From JAAXKN01 sp050259615 (lineage in GTDB: Bacteria; Bacteroidota; Ignavibacteria; Ignavibacteriales; SURF-24), in contig JBLNAZ010000101.1 in assembly GCA_050259615.1 (NCBI GenBank), positions 56,088-120,087 on the forward strand: a stretch of 64,000 nucleotides of DNA, read 5' to 3'. The position numbers were made by a program, and so were the translations under genes. The notes under the pieces were generated by a model. That model had not been told where the DNA came from. It ran no database searches and worked only from the letters and a program-made list of their open reading frames with translations. Shown in pieces: positions 1-8,647 of this stretch (within the stretch, counting starts at the first letter, position 1; each line of letters opens with the position of its first letter).

Positions 1-1106
1 GGTATATTCAACTCCTTTGCCAGAGCCTTTAGGGAGCGCGATATGTGTGAAATTTCCCTTTCGCGGCTTTCCATCTTTGAGGATGCATTCATCAGCTGAA
101 GGTAATCTATCATAATAAGACCGAGCTTTTTTTCGGCTTTAAGTCTTCTTGCTTTTGCTCTTATCTCAAGAATTGTCTGAGATGGCGAGTCATCAATAAA
201 TATCGGGGCTTCACTCAGCTTATGTATGTTACGACTGAGCTTAGGGCCTTCCTCATTGGGCAGCTTTCCTGTTCTTACAAGATGGGCATTCAGCCTTGCC
301 TCGGCGCATATCATACGTATTACCATCTGTATTGTGGCCATTTCAAGGCTGAAAATGGCTACCGGCACTTTATGGTCAACAGCAGCATTGCGGGCAAGTG
401 AAAGTGCAAAAGCCGTTTTACCCATTGAAGGGCGGGCTGCAATAATGACAAGATCCGACTTCTGAAATCCGCCCAGCATATCATCCAGCTGATAAAAACC
501 CGTCGGAACTGCAAACTGCTGGTGCTTTTTGGAATGTATAAGCTCAATATATTCCATCGCCTGAATTACAGCCTTATTCATCTGTGAATAAGACTTTTTC
601 ATGTGTGCTTCTGTAATTTCAAAGACCTGGCGCTCTGCCCTGTCCAAAAGGTCAAATGCGTCTTCAGCCCCTTCATAGGCACTTTTTGCAATATCCATTG
701 AAGCCGTTATAAGCCCGCGCAAGATGTGCTTTTCGAGCACAATCTTGGCGTGGTACTCAATATTTGCAGCTGAAGATATATTCTGCGAAAGCCTGCTTAA
801 GTATACTGCCCCGCCGGCTTCCTCGGCCTGTCCCTTTTTCTTTAATTCCTCATAAAGTGTTACTATATCAACAGGTTCATTTGCCTCAAAGAGCGACTGC
901 ATGGCCTCAAAAATAAGCTTGTGCTGCTTTACATAAAAACTTTCAGGCGTAAGAAGCTCAATTCCTTTTGGAACAGCCTCTTTTTCTATCATCATGGCGC
1001 CCAGAACCGCCATTTCAACTTCAGGGGCTGAAGGCGGTCTTACCGATGCACTCTGAAGCGCTTCAATATTAATTTCTTCCCTGTTTTCTTTTTTATTCTT
1101 GCTCAT
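1..1106 (-). CDS. dnaB: Replicative DNA helicase DnaB (partial, C-terminus beyond window)
   Basis: This is the hexameric helicase that unwinds DNA ahead of the replication fork. Translating the minus strand from the ATG at 1106 gives an open frame of about 368 codons that runs off the left edge. It has the N-terminal DnaB domain (about residues 25-130) and then the RecA-like core with Walker A (ARPSMGKT, near 410-440) and Walker B (MIDYLQLM, near 100-125). The family is usually about 450-520 residues, so roughly the last 100-150 are missing, including the arginine-finger region. It starts 7 bases after the uracil-DNA glycosylase stop codon, so the two are probably cotranscribed. Only the window edge makes it partial; no frameshift was seen. 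Confidence 0.95.
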   Translation of the reverse strand, partial: MSKNKKENREEINIEALQSASVRPPSAPEVEMAVLGAMMIEKEAVPKGIELLTPESFYVKQHKLIFEAMQSLFEANEPVDIVTLYEELKKKGQAEEAGGAVYLSRLSQNISSAANIEYHAKIVLEKHILRGLITASMDIAKSAYEGAEDAFDLLDRAERQVFEITEAHMKKSYSQMNKAVIQAMEYIELIHSKKHQQFAVPTGFYQLDDMLGGFQKSDLVIIAARPSMGKTAFALSLARNAAVDHKVPVAIFSLEMATIQMVIRMICAEARLNAHLVRTGKLPNEEGPKLSRNIHKLSEAPIFIDDSPSQTILEIRAKARRLKAEKKLGLIMIDYLQLMNASSKMESREREISHISRSLKALAKELNI

Positions 1107-1113
1107 CTATAAT

Positions 1114-1860
1114 TTACCCCGGCATATCATCGTATAATTTTCTGAATTTCTGAACATCCTCCCAGGCAAGTCTTTTCCACTGAGGGTTTCTCAGAAGCGC
1201 TGCAGGATGATAAGTTACCATTACTTTTGCATTACCTAATTCGTAAACATTCCCTCTCATTTTTCCGAGCGAAAGCTTCAGGTTCAGCAGCCCGGAAGCC
1301 GATATTAGTCCCAGACACAATATAAGTTTTGGCTTAATGATTTCTATCTGCCTGTGAAGATAAGGAATACAGACCTCCATTTCACTAGGAAGCGGATTTC
1401 TGTTTCCCGGCGGGCGGCATTTAAGAATGTTTGTTATATATACTTCTTCTCTTGAAAACTTAATTGCCGTAAGTATATCTGTCAGCAGCTTGCCGGCACG
1501 CCCTACGAAAGGCTTTCCCTGCAGGTCCTCTTCTGCCCCGGGGGCCTCGCCAATTACCATTACCTTAGCCTTAGGACTGCCAGAACCAAAGACCAGATTG
1601 GTGCGCGTCTTTTCAAGCGGGCATTTATGGCACTCCTCCATAAATCCCTGCAGTTCAGTCAAATTCTTGGCGTGAATGAATCCATTTTTCTCGAATTCAC
1701 TTTCCATATTATCCTCCCGCTTGTTCTGGTATGCTGCTATATCGGTCAATAAATCCAAGTCTACTTTCTCAAACCTTTTGTTTTCAAACATAATCGGCCC
1801 GAAAATAGATTCCTGATCCTTTAATGCTTCGATTAACTTCTGAATGCTTTGTTCAACCAA
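1114..1860 (-). CDS. Family 4 (Fe-S) uracil-DNA glycosylase
   Basis: This enzyme removes uracil from DNA as the first step of base-excision repair. The 248-residue product has a poorly conserved N-terminal arm (about 1-67) and then a family-4 UDG fold. Visible motifs are GEAPG (104-108), followed by a GKPFVGRAG stretch, and the C-terminal TYHPAALLRNP (about 216-226). Four cysteines (C77, C80, C148, C164) are spaced as expected for the family's 4Fe-4S cluster. The frame begins at a TTG one base after the coaBC stop and has no clear ribosome-binding site, so the true start may be internal; the catalytic domain is unaffected. It lies in the apparent coaBC-udg-dnaB transcript. Confidence 0.9.
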   Translation of the reverse strand: MVEQSIQKLIEALKDQESIFGPIMFENKRFEKVDLDLLTDIAAYQNKREDNMESEFEKNGFIHAKNLTELQGFMEECHKCPLEKTRTNLVFGSGSPKAKVMVIGEAPGAEEDLQGKPFVGRAGKLLTDILTAIKFSREEVYITNILKCRPPGNRNPLPSEMEVCIPYLHRQIEIIKPKLILCLGLISASGLLNLKLSLGKMRGNVYELGNAKVMVTYHPAALLRNPQWKRLAWEDVQKFRKLYDDMPG

Positions 1861-1861
1861 T

Positions 1862-3067
1862 TTAAAAAAGTTCGCTTATTTCTGAAAGGATATAATTAGC
1901 TGTTAAGAACTTACTCATGAGCGGATATTCTTTTATTTTGCCTTCTCTGGTAAGAATTGTGACCTTATTCGTATCGAATTCAAATCCGGCACTTTTATCT
2001 TTTAAAGAATTCAATACAATCATATCCAGATTTTTCTTTACCAGCTTGCTCTTCGCGTTCTTAAATTCGTTATCTGTTTCAAGAGCAAAGCCTATTATCT
2101 TTTTATCACCTTTTTCAATTGTGCCCAGAACATCCTCTGTCCGGCTAAGGTCTATGGCCTTAAGGCTTTCCTCTTTTTTAATTTTATTTGCAGCCACCTT
2201 CTCCGGGCGGTAATCGGCAACTGCTGCGGCCATTACTAAAATGTCGTTGAGTTTCAAATTCTCATCCACGGCTTTTTTCATTTCGGAGGCGCTTCTTACC
2301 TTCAGGCACTTAATGCCCGGATATGCGCTTTCTGCCGTCGGTCCTGAAACAAGCGTTACCGAAGCTCCTCTCAGGCTGGCAGCCTTTGCAATCTGAAAAC
2401 CCATTTTACCGGAAGAACGGTTACCGATGAATCTCACAGGATCAATATCCTCATATGTCGGTCCTGCCGTTACGAGGAGTTTCTTCCCTTCCAGGTCCCT
2501 TGAAAATCCAGCCAGTACAAGCTCTGCCGCGTCCACGATCTTTTCCGGTTCAGCCATTCGGCCTTTACCGCTCAGCCCGCTGGCAAGAAAGCCTTCTTCC
2601 GGCTCCACAATATATGCAAATTCCTTTAGCTTTTTCAGATTTTCCTGCGTAACCCTGTTTTTGTACATATCCACGTCTGCTGCAGGAGCAGCAACAAGCG
2701 GGCACCTTAAGGCAGCGGCAACAGTCGTAAGAGCATTATCGGCAAATCCGTGTACAATTTTAGCTATTGAATTGATTGTTGCCGGGGCAATTATCATGAG
2801 GTCGGCCCAGAGGGCATATTCTATATGCCAGGTCTTAAGACTAACGCCGTTTTTTTGTGTCTCCGGGAAAATATTTACAATTACTTCGTTTCCGGTCAGC
2901 GTGGAAAAAGTAAGGGGGGTAATAAATTCCAGAGCGGAAGGAGTCATGATAACTCTTACTTCCGCTCCAAGCTTAACTAACTGTCGGGCTAAAAGGCAGG
3001 ACTTGTAAGCAGCAATCCCGCCCGTAACACCTAAAATGATCTTTTTTCCTGAAAAAATGGTGCCCAT
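1862..3067 (-). CDS. coaBC: Bifunctional phosphopantothenoylcysteine decarboxylase / phosphopantothenate-cysteine ligase
   Basis: CoaBC joins cysteine to 4'-phosphopantothenate and decarboxylates the product, two consecutive steps of coenzyme A synthesis. Residues 1-185 form the flavin-dependent CoaC domain with GVTGGIAAYK near 13-22 and the active-site His81. Residues about 190-401 form the CoaB domain with VTAGPT, RFIGNRSSGKMG and the AAAVADYRP stretch. Length (401) is normal. Two CoaC positions differ from E. coli: the PxMNxxM motif reads PAADVDM (128-134), with Asp where Asn is usual, and the flap Cys (E. coli Cys158) is Ser163. I recall similar changes in Bacteroidota homologues. Its neighbours gmk and rpoZ form a widespread gene order with it. 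Confidence 0.95.
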   Translation of the reverse strand: MGTIFSGKKIILGVTGGIAAYKSCLLARQLVKLGAEVRVIMTPSALEFITPLTFSTLTGNEVIVNIFPETQKNGVSLKTWHIEYALWADLMIIAPATINSIAKIVHGFADNALTTVAAALRCPLVAAPAADVDMYKNRVTQENLKKLKEFAYIVEPEEGFLASGLSGKGRMAEPEKIVDAAELVLAGFSRDLEGKKLLVTAGPTYEDIDPVRFIGNRSSGKMGFQIAKAASLRGASVTLVSGPTAESAYPGIKCLKVRSASEMKKAVDENLKLNDILVMAAAVADYRPEKVAANKIKKEESLKAIDLSRTEDVLGTIEKGDKKIIGFALETDNEFKNAKSKLVKKNLDMIVLNSLKDKSAGFEFDTNKVTILTREGKIKEYPLMSKFLTANYILSEISELF

Positions 3068-3072
3068 TTTGA

Positions 3073-3363
3073 TCAGGATTTATAGCGGTATTCTACTTTC
3101 CCATCCAGCAGTTCTTTAAGTGCCTGAAGATGCGGCTTGGGTCTTTTTTCAAATTCCAGAGAAATCTTCAGCTGATCCGGGTTTTCAATGTCCTCACTGT
3201 CATCATCAATACCTTTTGAAGGTATGGTGTTAACCAGAGAATTATATTCCAGTCTGGTTTCTTCGTTTACTCTTCTTCCTTCTTTTGCAGCAACAATAAC
3301 AGCTTCATAAGTATTTGCTGTTTTTTCATCAAGTTTGCGCAAATCAACAGGCTGTATTCCCAT
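3073..3363 (-). CDS. rpoZ: DNA-directed RNA polymerase omega subunit (Rpb6 family)
   Basis: Omega helps assemble and stabilise RNA polymerase by holding beta-prime. The 96-residue product has the short Bacteroidota-like pattern DLRKLDEKTANTYEAV near the N-terminus and an IxxAKEGRRVNEE helix, followed by an acidic linker and a basic C-terminus. It lies between gmk and coaBC, the conserved place for rpoZ. Its ATG overlaps the gmk stop codon (ATGA at 3363), which implies translational coupling. Sequence similarity in so short a protein is modest, but context and motif agree. Confidence 0.88.
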   Translation of the reverse strand: MGIQPVDLRKLDEKTANTYEAVIVAAKEGRRVNEETRLEYNSLVNTIPSKGIDDDSEDIENPDQLKISLEFEKRPKPHLQALKELLDGKVEYRYKS

Positions 3364-3944
3364 CAGATTTTCTCCTCTTTATTTATTTTGTTCTTTATTA
3401 TCTCTTTTGCTTCATAAATGGCTTTTTGCAGCTCATCGTTAATCACAACGTTATCAAACTCATCCTTAAGGCTCAGTTCCATTTCGGCTCTGGCAATTCT
3501 TTTCTTCAAATCCTCTTCAGTTTCAGTCATTCTGTTCTCAAGCCGCTTTTTCAACTCCTCAAGACTCGGAGGCATAATATAAATTAAAATTGCCTCGGGA
3601 TAAATCCTTTTTATACTTAGAGCCCCCTTGACGTCTACTTCAAACAGAACACAATTTCCCCTTTCGACGTTCTCATTTACAAAACTTTTTAATGAGCCGT
3701 AATAGTAATCGTAGAACTTTTCCCATTCAATAAACTCGTCATCGTGTATCTTCTGAAGGAATTCCTCCTCCGAAATAAAAAAATATTCCACGCCGTTTGT
3801 TTCACTATCTCTTTTCTTCCTTGTCGTAGCGGAAATAGAAAAGACTATCTCAGGGAACGTTTTTAGCACTTCTTTTACAATCGTAGTCTTTCCGGCTCCG
3901 CTTGGAGCGGAAACAACAATAATGCATCCTTTATTATCAGTCAA
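3363..3944 (-). CDS. gmk: Guanylate kinase
   Basis: Guanylate kinase phosphorylates GMP to GDP with ATP in purine nucleotide metabolism. The 193-residue protein starts its fold with the P-loop SAPSGAGKTT (about 12-21), followed by the GMP-binding region (TTRKKRDSETNGVEYFF) and the lid segment with RMTETEEDLKKRI. Length is close to the usual 190-210. The frame begins at a TTG (3944); no ATG lies upstream of the P-loop in this frame, so TTG is the likely start. It overlaps rpoZ by 1-4 bases and follows yicC by 18 bases, as in the common yicC-gmk-rpoZ-coaBC order. Confidence 0.95.
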   Translation of the reverse strand: MTDNKGCIIVVSAPSGAGKTTIVKEVLKTFPEIVFSISATTRKKRDSETNGVEYFFISEEEFLQKIHDDEFIEWEKFYDYYYGSLKSFVNENVERGNCVLFEVDVKGALSIKRIYPEAILIYIMPPSLEELKKRLENRMTETEEDLKKRIARAEMELSLKDEFDNVVINDELQKAIYEAKEIIKNKINKEEKI

Positions 3945-3962
3945 TTACTACTCAGTTTTGAA

Positions 3963-4838
3963 TTACTCAATATTTTGAATTTGCTCGCGGATTCTTTCAA
4001 GTTCTTCCTTGATATAGACCGTATAATGAGATATTTCTGTAGATACGGTTTTGCTGCCGATCGTATTTGCTTCGCGGTTTATTTCCTGACAAAGGAAATT
4101 CAGCTTGCGGCCAACTTCATTGCTCTGATTCAGATTCTCCAGGAAAAACTTTGCATGACTGTTCAGCCTGACACATTCTTCCGTAATATCGGCTTTATCT
4201 ACCAGAATGGCAAGTTCCATATCCAGCCTGTCGCTATAAGCTGAAATATCTCCCAAAAGCTGTCTGGCTCTTTCCTTCAGCTTCTCAAAATTCTCTTGAG
4301 CGCTGTTTTTACTTAACTCTTCAACTTTGGCCACAGTCTGCTGAATGTTAATTATGCGCATGGCGAGGTCTTTGGAAAGCTCCTCTCCCTCTTTGTTTCT
4401 CATTGCAAGAAGCTCACTGATGGAAGCTTCAATAGCCTCGCGAACCAGCTGGAATTCACTCTCCAGTTCTTCACTTATATCGGCTGAGAACAGATCCTGA
4501 AACGTCAGGAGCTGGTCAAGTGTTATTTTATCCTTTAATTTTGCCGCTCTTTTCACTTCTTTTAAGAACTGAACGGCATACTGAAGGCTTTCTTTGTCAA
4601 GAGTGGGCTTTTCATTTGTTAAACCGTTCTTTTTTATCTGAAGGTTTAATATAATCTTCCCCCTTTTAATCCTGCTCCTTATAAGTTCTCTTATCTCATA
4701 TTCCTTGCTCTGCAGGTTTTTGGGCAGCTTAAGAGACACCTCCAGATATCTGCTGTTGACGCTCTTAATTTCAGCTTCTACGCTAACGTGTTTATTCTGG
4801 GCTGTACCTTTGCCAAAGCCGGTCATACTGGAAATCAT
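3963..4838 (-). CDS. yicC: YicC/YloC family endoribonuclease
   Basis: YicC proteins are described as RNA-binding endoribonucleases that affect RNA turnover. The 291-residue product opens with the family hallmark SMTGFGKG. It also has the N-terminal EIKSVNSRYLEVSLKLP region and the conserved C-terminal segment (RKLNFLCQEINREANTIGSK, then a YKEELERIREQ-like tail). Length matches the family (about 290). It is the first gene of the yicC-gmk-rpoZ-coaBC-udg-dnaB run on the minus strand. About 90 bases separate it from the BamA-like gene upstream. Confidence 0.93.
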   Translation of the reverse strand: MISSMTGFGKGTAQNKHVSVEAEIKSVNSRYLEVSLKLPKNLQSKEYEIRELIRSRIKRGKIILNLQIKKNGLTNEKPTLDKESLQYAVQFLKEVKRAAKLKDKITLDQLLTFQDLFSADISEELESEFQLVREAIEASISELLAMRNKEGEELSKDLAMRIINIQQTVAKVEELSKNSAQENFEKLKERARQLLGDISAYSDRLDMELAILVDKADITEECVRLNSHAKFFLENLNQSNEVGRKLNFLCQEINREANTIGSKTVSTEISHYTVYIKEELERIREQIQNIE

Positions 4839-4930
4839 CGAAAAATCCTAAAATTTAGTTCAACAAATTAGCTAAAAATCCTAAGTTTAACAACCTATAA
4901 ATAAACCCAAAGGCAATTAGCCCCTTATTC

Positions 4931-7087
4931 CTAAAAAGCCTCACCTATGCCAAAGTGGATTTCAACAAAATTCTTGAAAAAACGCCTGTTTTTGTAAAGA
5001 TTCATGAACGCTTTCCTTTCGTATGGGTCGTACGCCTTCAGGCCAATATCTAACCTGATTGGGGCAAAGGATGAATAATACCTTAAACCAGCGCCAACGG
5101 CTACTGCCAGCTGATTAAACCTGAAATTCTCATATCCCATGAATGTGTTTCCATAGTCTACAAAGGCTGCACCGCCGAAGCTTCCCACAAAGCGGTTTCT
5201 CGTTTCAAACGAACCTTCCATTAAGAAAGTGCCTCCGACGGGAATGTTGCGCAAAAACATGTTCTGGAAATCTGCCGCGGTAAGTATTGGAATATTTGCA
5301 GCTCTGGGAATAAGCTGCCTTGCACGCCAGCCGCGGACCGAGTTGCTGCCTCCTGCGGTAAAAAGCCTGTTAAGAGGAACGTCGTTTTTTGTACCCTCGT
5401 AGGTCTGCAGATAACCGAGTGTAAACTTTATTCCGAAAGCGTTTACCGGTGAGTTGTATACATTAGGGAAATAGGATAACGAAGTCTGCATACGGTAAAA
5501 CTGGGATCTCACATTTATATAGCTGGCTCCAAGCCTTTTAATTATCGAGGGCAGAAGATTTCCTTCTTCAGCGGTCAAAGATAAATTGTAACCCTTTGTT
5601 GGGAACATCAGGTCGTTGGTTTTGTTTGCCCCAATTTCGGCTCCGATGATGGAGGTTATATTTCTCGAACTACGCAGATTATTTACAATAGAATCTACTT
5701 CAGACGGAGTTAAAGGAACATCAGTTGAAACAGCATTGTTTTTTATTACTGTCCGAACGTAATCCTCCAGAAGATTATCAACTGTCTTTTCAGCCGTATA
5801 GGATGTAATAAGAGAATTAAAATACACTTTCCTTGGAAGCTCAAAGTCCAGACTGATCTTAGTTCCGTAAATTAAGGAACGGTACTGCTTCTGCTTGTTT
5901 ATTGTAAAATATCCTTCAAGCTTGCTGGTTATCCTTCTGTCGAAAAGAAATGGCTGTTCAACTGTTGCTCTAAGATCCACGTATCCTAAAATAGAAGTAT
6001 CTCTGATTGAAGTTACAAAGCCGAAGATTTTGCTGTAGTCGATGTTAAAAACATCCTGCACGGCAAAACTGCCGCCCAGGGTAAACGTCCTGGCATTGCC
6101 AAGGAAGTTCTTGCGCGTGTAAGTAGTACCAAGACCCACGTTAAATGCGCTTTCCTGGTTGTTTATAATAATCTCAGGTGAAAGATCGTTCATCTGAGTT
6201 ATATCACCGGTAATATCCAGGTTTACAAGGTTTTTGTTTGAATCCGGTACAACGCCGCTGATTAAAACTGAAGAAAATAGATTCGTACGGTAAAGCCTTA
6301 CCTGAGCCCTCTGCTTTTCATCTGCACTGTAATAGTCCCCTGGCTTAATGCTGACTATCTTTTTAAGGAGGGTATTTTCAACATATTCTTTTCCCGGCCC
6401 TTTTTTGTGCACCTCAAGGCTGTCTACCGTATAGCGTCTGCCGGGAACGACTCCAACATTGATATCCACAAAGCCAGAGTCTGTAAAGACATACACGTCA
6501 GGCCTTCTGATATCGGCATTCATATAGCCATTGTCTCTTAGGAAAGTAATTACCGGCTTTGTCTCCTGATCTACCAGTGTCCTGGAAAACATCTTTGTGG
6601 TATCCACAGAGTAGTCATTGAGGATCTTCCGTTTGAATTCAACCGGCAGTGAATCGAGCCCCTGATAGCTAAAGCTCCTGATCTTAAAATCAGACCCTTC
6701 GATAATATTGTAGATCAGAGTAACTTCTTTTTTATTTTTGTCGATATTGTAGGCATTTGAAAATTTCCCCTTGAAAAATCCGTTATCCCTGTAATACTTC
6801 TCCAGTGCTTTCATATCTTCGGGAATCTTAAGAGAATCAAAGTACTCAGGCGGCAGACCTAAACTGCTGGAAATTTTATGCAGGAATTTATAGAACCAGT
6901 TGGGAGTGGCTTTCGAAGAAATTACAGTTTCAAGAACAGAGCCTGGAATTGAATTATTCCCATGGAATTCTATGTTGACAAGTTCATATTGTTCAACATT
7001 TTCCTGGTTTCCGGCCTGTGCAAAAAGGAAATTGTTGCCTGAAGCGACAATAACGAATGCAAGCAGCAAAATCTTGTAAATGGTCAT
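4931..7087 (-). CDS. BamA/TamA family outer-membrane protein (POTRA plus beta-barrel)
   Basis: Proteins of this family insert or translocate other proteins at the outer membrane. The 718-residue product has a signal peptide (about 1-24, ending FAQA) and several POTRA-like repeats between about 33 and 310, with the VEFHGNNSI-like start and G-x-YY/F turns. A C-terminal bacterial surface antigen (D15) barrel fills about 320-718, with an NSVRGWRARQL motif near 580 that matches the conserved barrel loop (VRG[F/Y/W]). It ends in Phe, as outer-membrane barrels commonly do. Neighbours do not show whether this is the essential BamA or a second copy. A lipoprotein gene lies 32 bases upstream. Confidence 0.88.
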   Translation of the reverse strand: MTIYKILLLAFVIVASGNNFLFAQAGNQENVEQYELVNIEFHGNNSIPGSVLETVISSKATPNWFYKFLHKISSSLGLPPEYFDSLKIPEDMKALEKYYRDNGFFKGKFSNAYNIDKNKKEVTLIYNIIEGSDFKIRSFSYQGLDSLPVEFKRKILNDYSVDTTKMFSRTLVDQETKPVITFLRDNGYMNADIRRPDVYVFTDSGFVDINVGVVPGRRYTVDSLEVHKKGPGKEYVENTLLKKIVSIKPGDYYSADEKQRAQVRLYRTNLFSSVLISGVVPDSNKNLVNLDITGDITQMNDLSPEIIINNQESAFNVGLGTTYTRKNFLGNARTFTLGGSFAVQDVFNIDYSKIFGFVTSIRDTSILGYVDLRATVEQPFLFDRRITSKLEGYFTINKQKQYRSLIYGTKISLDFELPRKVYFNSLITSYTAEKTVDNLLEDYVRTVIKNNAVSTDVPLTPSEVDSIVNNLRSSRNITSIIGAEIGANKTNDLMFPTKGYNLSLTAEEGNLLPSIIKRLGASYINVRSQFYRMQTSLSYFPNVYNSPVNAFGIKFTLGYLQTYEGTKNDVPLNRLFTAGGSNSVRGWRARQLIPRAANIPILTAADFQNMFLRNIPVGGTFLMEGSFETRNRFVGSFGGAAFVDYGNTFMGYENFRFNQLAVAVGAGLRYYSSFAPIRLDIGLKAYDPYERKAFMNLYKNRRFFKNFVEIHFGIGEAF

Positions 7088-7119
7088 ATTAAGTAGTTTC
7101 TGAAAATTCTGTTTTATTC

Positions 7120-7770
7120 CTAAAAAATATCTTCCAGATTATAATCCTTGTCAACTATCTTTAATTCCGGATAGTCTCTTTGGAAATGCCTTATAAAGAA
7201 ATCTCTTACTTCCTTAACATTTATATTAGATGATAAATAAAGGGAAGTAGGTTTTTTCTCTACGGTAAAAAAGTGGGCATAATATACCTGGTCCTTGTTG
7301 AAATCTACAATATAGGAGAAGATTTCACCGCCGCCGCTTCCCATAAAATAAGACTGTGAATCGTAGTAAAGCATTTCATAATTGGCGTTGCCCAGTTTTA
7401 TCTTCTTTGTCAGGCTTTCAGTAAATGATCCCTTTAGAAGCGGGGTTTCATATGTTTTAGTCAGATCGTTATTGGCCTTCTTAAAGTAGAAAAACTTAAT
7501 ACCCCATTCGGATTTGTCGTTCTTTTCTGTACCGGCCACAACTCCTGAGGTGGAATCTTCCTGAAATTTTCCTTCCTCAAAGTAACTCACCTTCGTTGCC
7601 AGAATCTGTTTTACTCTTTCTGTAGCAAATTTCCTGTCGAGTTTCTTTGCAGAATCGGCAGTAACAACCGGTACTACCGGTTTCGGAGTCTCTTTTTTCC
7701 CGCACGATGTTAAAACAACTGAAAGAGATGAAAAAGCTATTACCAAAAGAAATTTAATTTTTGAAGTCAA
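7120..7770 (-). CDS. Predicted lipoprotein, unknown function
   Basis: I do not recognise this 216-residue protein. Its N-terminus is a lipoprotein signal peptide: a basic start, a hydrophobic stretch and the lipobox LTSC (about 19-22) followed by GKKE. A low-complexity linker (about 25-40, rich in Pro and Val) precedes a mostly polar, beta-rich domain with many Tyr and Phe residues (FFYFKK, YYDSQSYFMGSGGGE). The frame starts at a TTG (7770) and overlaps the upstream L,D-transpeptidase-like gene by 17 bases, so the two are probably translated together. A role at the cell envelope is an inference from the lipobox and the neighbours. Confidence 0.7.
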   Translation of the reverse strand: MTSKIKFLLVIAFSSLSVVLTSCGKKETPKPVVPVVTADSAKKLDRKFATERVKQILATKVSYFEEGKFQEDSTSGVVAGTEKNDKSEWGIKFFYFKKANNDLTKTYETPLLKGSFTESLTKKIKLGNANYEMLYYDSQSYFMGSGGGEIFSYIVDFNKDQVYYAHFFTVEKKPTSLYLSSNINVKEVRDFFIRHFQRDYPELKIVDKDYNLEDIF

Positions 7771-8383
7771 CTTCAGTTCCTGGTTTTATTACAGAATAGA
7801 TCTCATCTATATTTTCATTACTTACGGCAGCAGAACCGTTCGTCCAGTTAAAAGTAAACGGCAGATTCTTAAAAATAAAATTCAGCCTTCCTGTTCCATG
7901 AATTCCGATAGCAGGAAATTTTTTGCTGCCAGATTTTGTGCATCCCCCGGCTTCAAGCTCCTCATAGAGGGCTTCATATTCCCTTTCCGAAATCAGCCCC
8001 GATTTATAAGCTTCGGTAATATCTTTATAATTCGGAAAATTCAGCCTGAGAAATTTATGGTAACCTGATGCCGTATCAATTTCACATATCTGGTAGTTAC
8101 CAGCCGGAGCAGCAGGGCTTTCATTTGACGGCCTGCGGGCTGCATTATTATTTCTGCCGAAAACAGCCCTGTAGCTTTTTACAAGAACTGTATCGGAATA
8201 TAAGTCCAGCCGGTAGTTGCGCCTGTCCACGAGCAGATGAACATTTGTCATATAGCTCATATGCTTTTCTGCAAGAGCCTCAGCAAGAGGTATATCCCTT
8301 AGATTCAGAATCATTCCATATAAAATAATTCCTGCAAAAAAGATAACCAGGCTGGCTATAAAAAATAATATGCTCTTTAACAC
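7754..8383 (-). CDS. L,D-transpeptidase-like protein with Ser in place of the catalytic Cys
   Basis: The 209-residue protein has an N-terminal membrane anchor (about 4-24) and a periplasmic YkuD-like domain. The conserved HGT motif is at 162-164. The segment that usually reads W-T-x-G-C-I-A-[LV]-[ST]-N reads WTNGSAAVSN at 180-189, so Ser184 stands where the acyl-enzyme Cys should be. The rest of the motif (SNENIDEIY, then KPGTEV) is intact and no frame disruption is seen. True members cross-link peptidoglycan or attach lipoproteins; this copy may be inactive, or a binding or structural protein. The start is a GTG without a clear ribosome-binding site, but the anchor supports it. The gene overlaps the lipoprotein gene downstream. 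Confidence 0.75.
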   Translation of the reverse strand: MLKSILFFIASLVIFFAGIILYGMILNLRDIPLAEALAEKHMSYMTNVHLLVDRRNYRLDLYSDTVLVKSYRAVFGRNNNAARRPSNESPAAPAGNYQICEIDTASGYHKFLRLNFPNYKDITEAYKSGLISEREYEALYEELEAGGCTKSGSKKFPAIGIHGTGRLNFIFKNLPFTFNWTNGSAAVSNENIDEIYSVIKPGTEVDFKN

Positions 8384-8605
8384 AAGTTATTAAATAAAAT
8401 GTACTAAATAAAATTTAAAAATTAGTGCATGTACCTGCGGGTTCTGTCTCATATGGGTCATTAAATTAACATTCGGGTATTCTCAGCTTATGGGTAGACA
8501 ATCTTAATCTGAACTTCCGGCTACGGTTTGCTTTATCTGTAAGGTCCACTATTATACTATCTGCTTCAGGAAGAAGCCCCCTCAAAAAAAAGGAGGCAAT
8601 TCCCT

Positions 8606-8633
8606 TAAAAATTGTGGCGGCAGATGCCGCCAT
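8606..8633 (-). terminator. Rho-independent terminator after maeB
   Basis: A GC-rich inverted repeat (8615-8622 with 8625-8632) sits 15 bases past the maeB stop codon and is followed on the minus strand by an AT-rich run (CAATTTTTAAG). Between here and 8384 I see no gene. Confidence 0.7.
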
Positions 8634-8647
8634 TTACTGAACATTTA

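Noticed and set aside
2427..3008. 193-codon plus-strand frame opposite coaBC
   Set aside because: The minus-strand coaBC frame carries full domain motifs; the plus-strand translation is Ser/Pro-rich with no motif and no ribosome-binding site.
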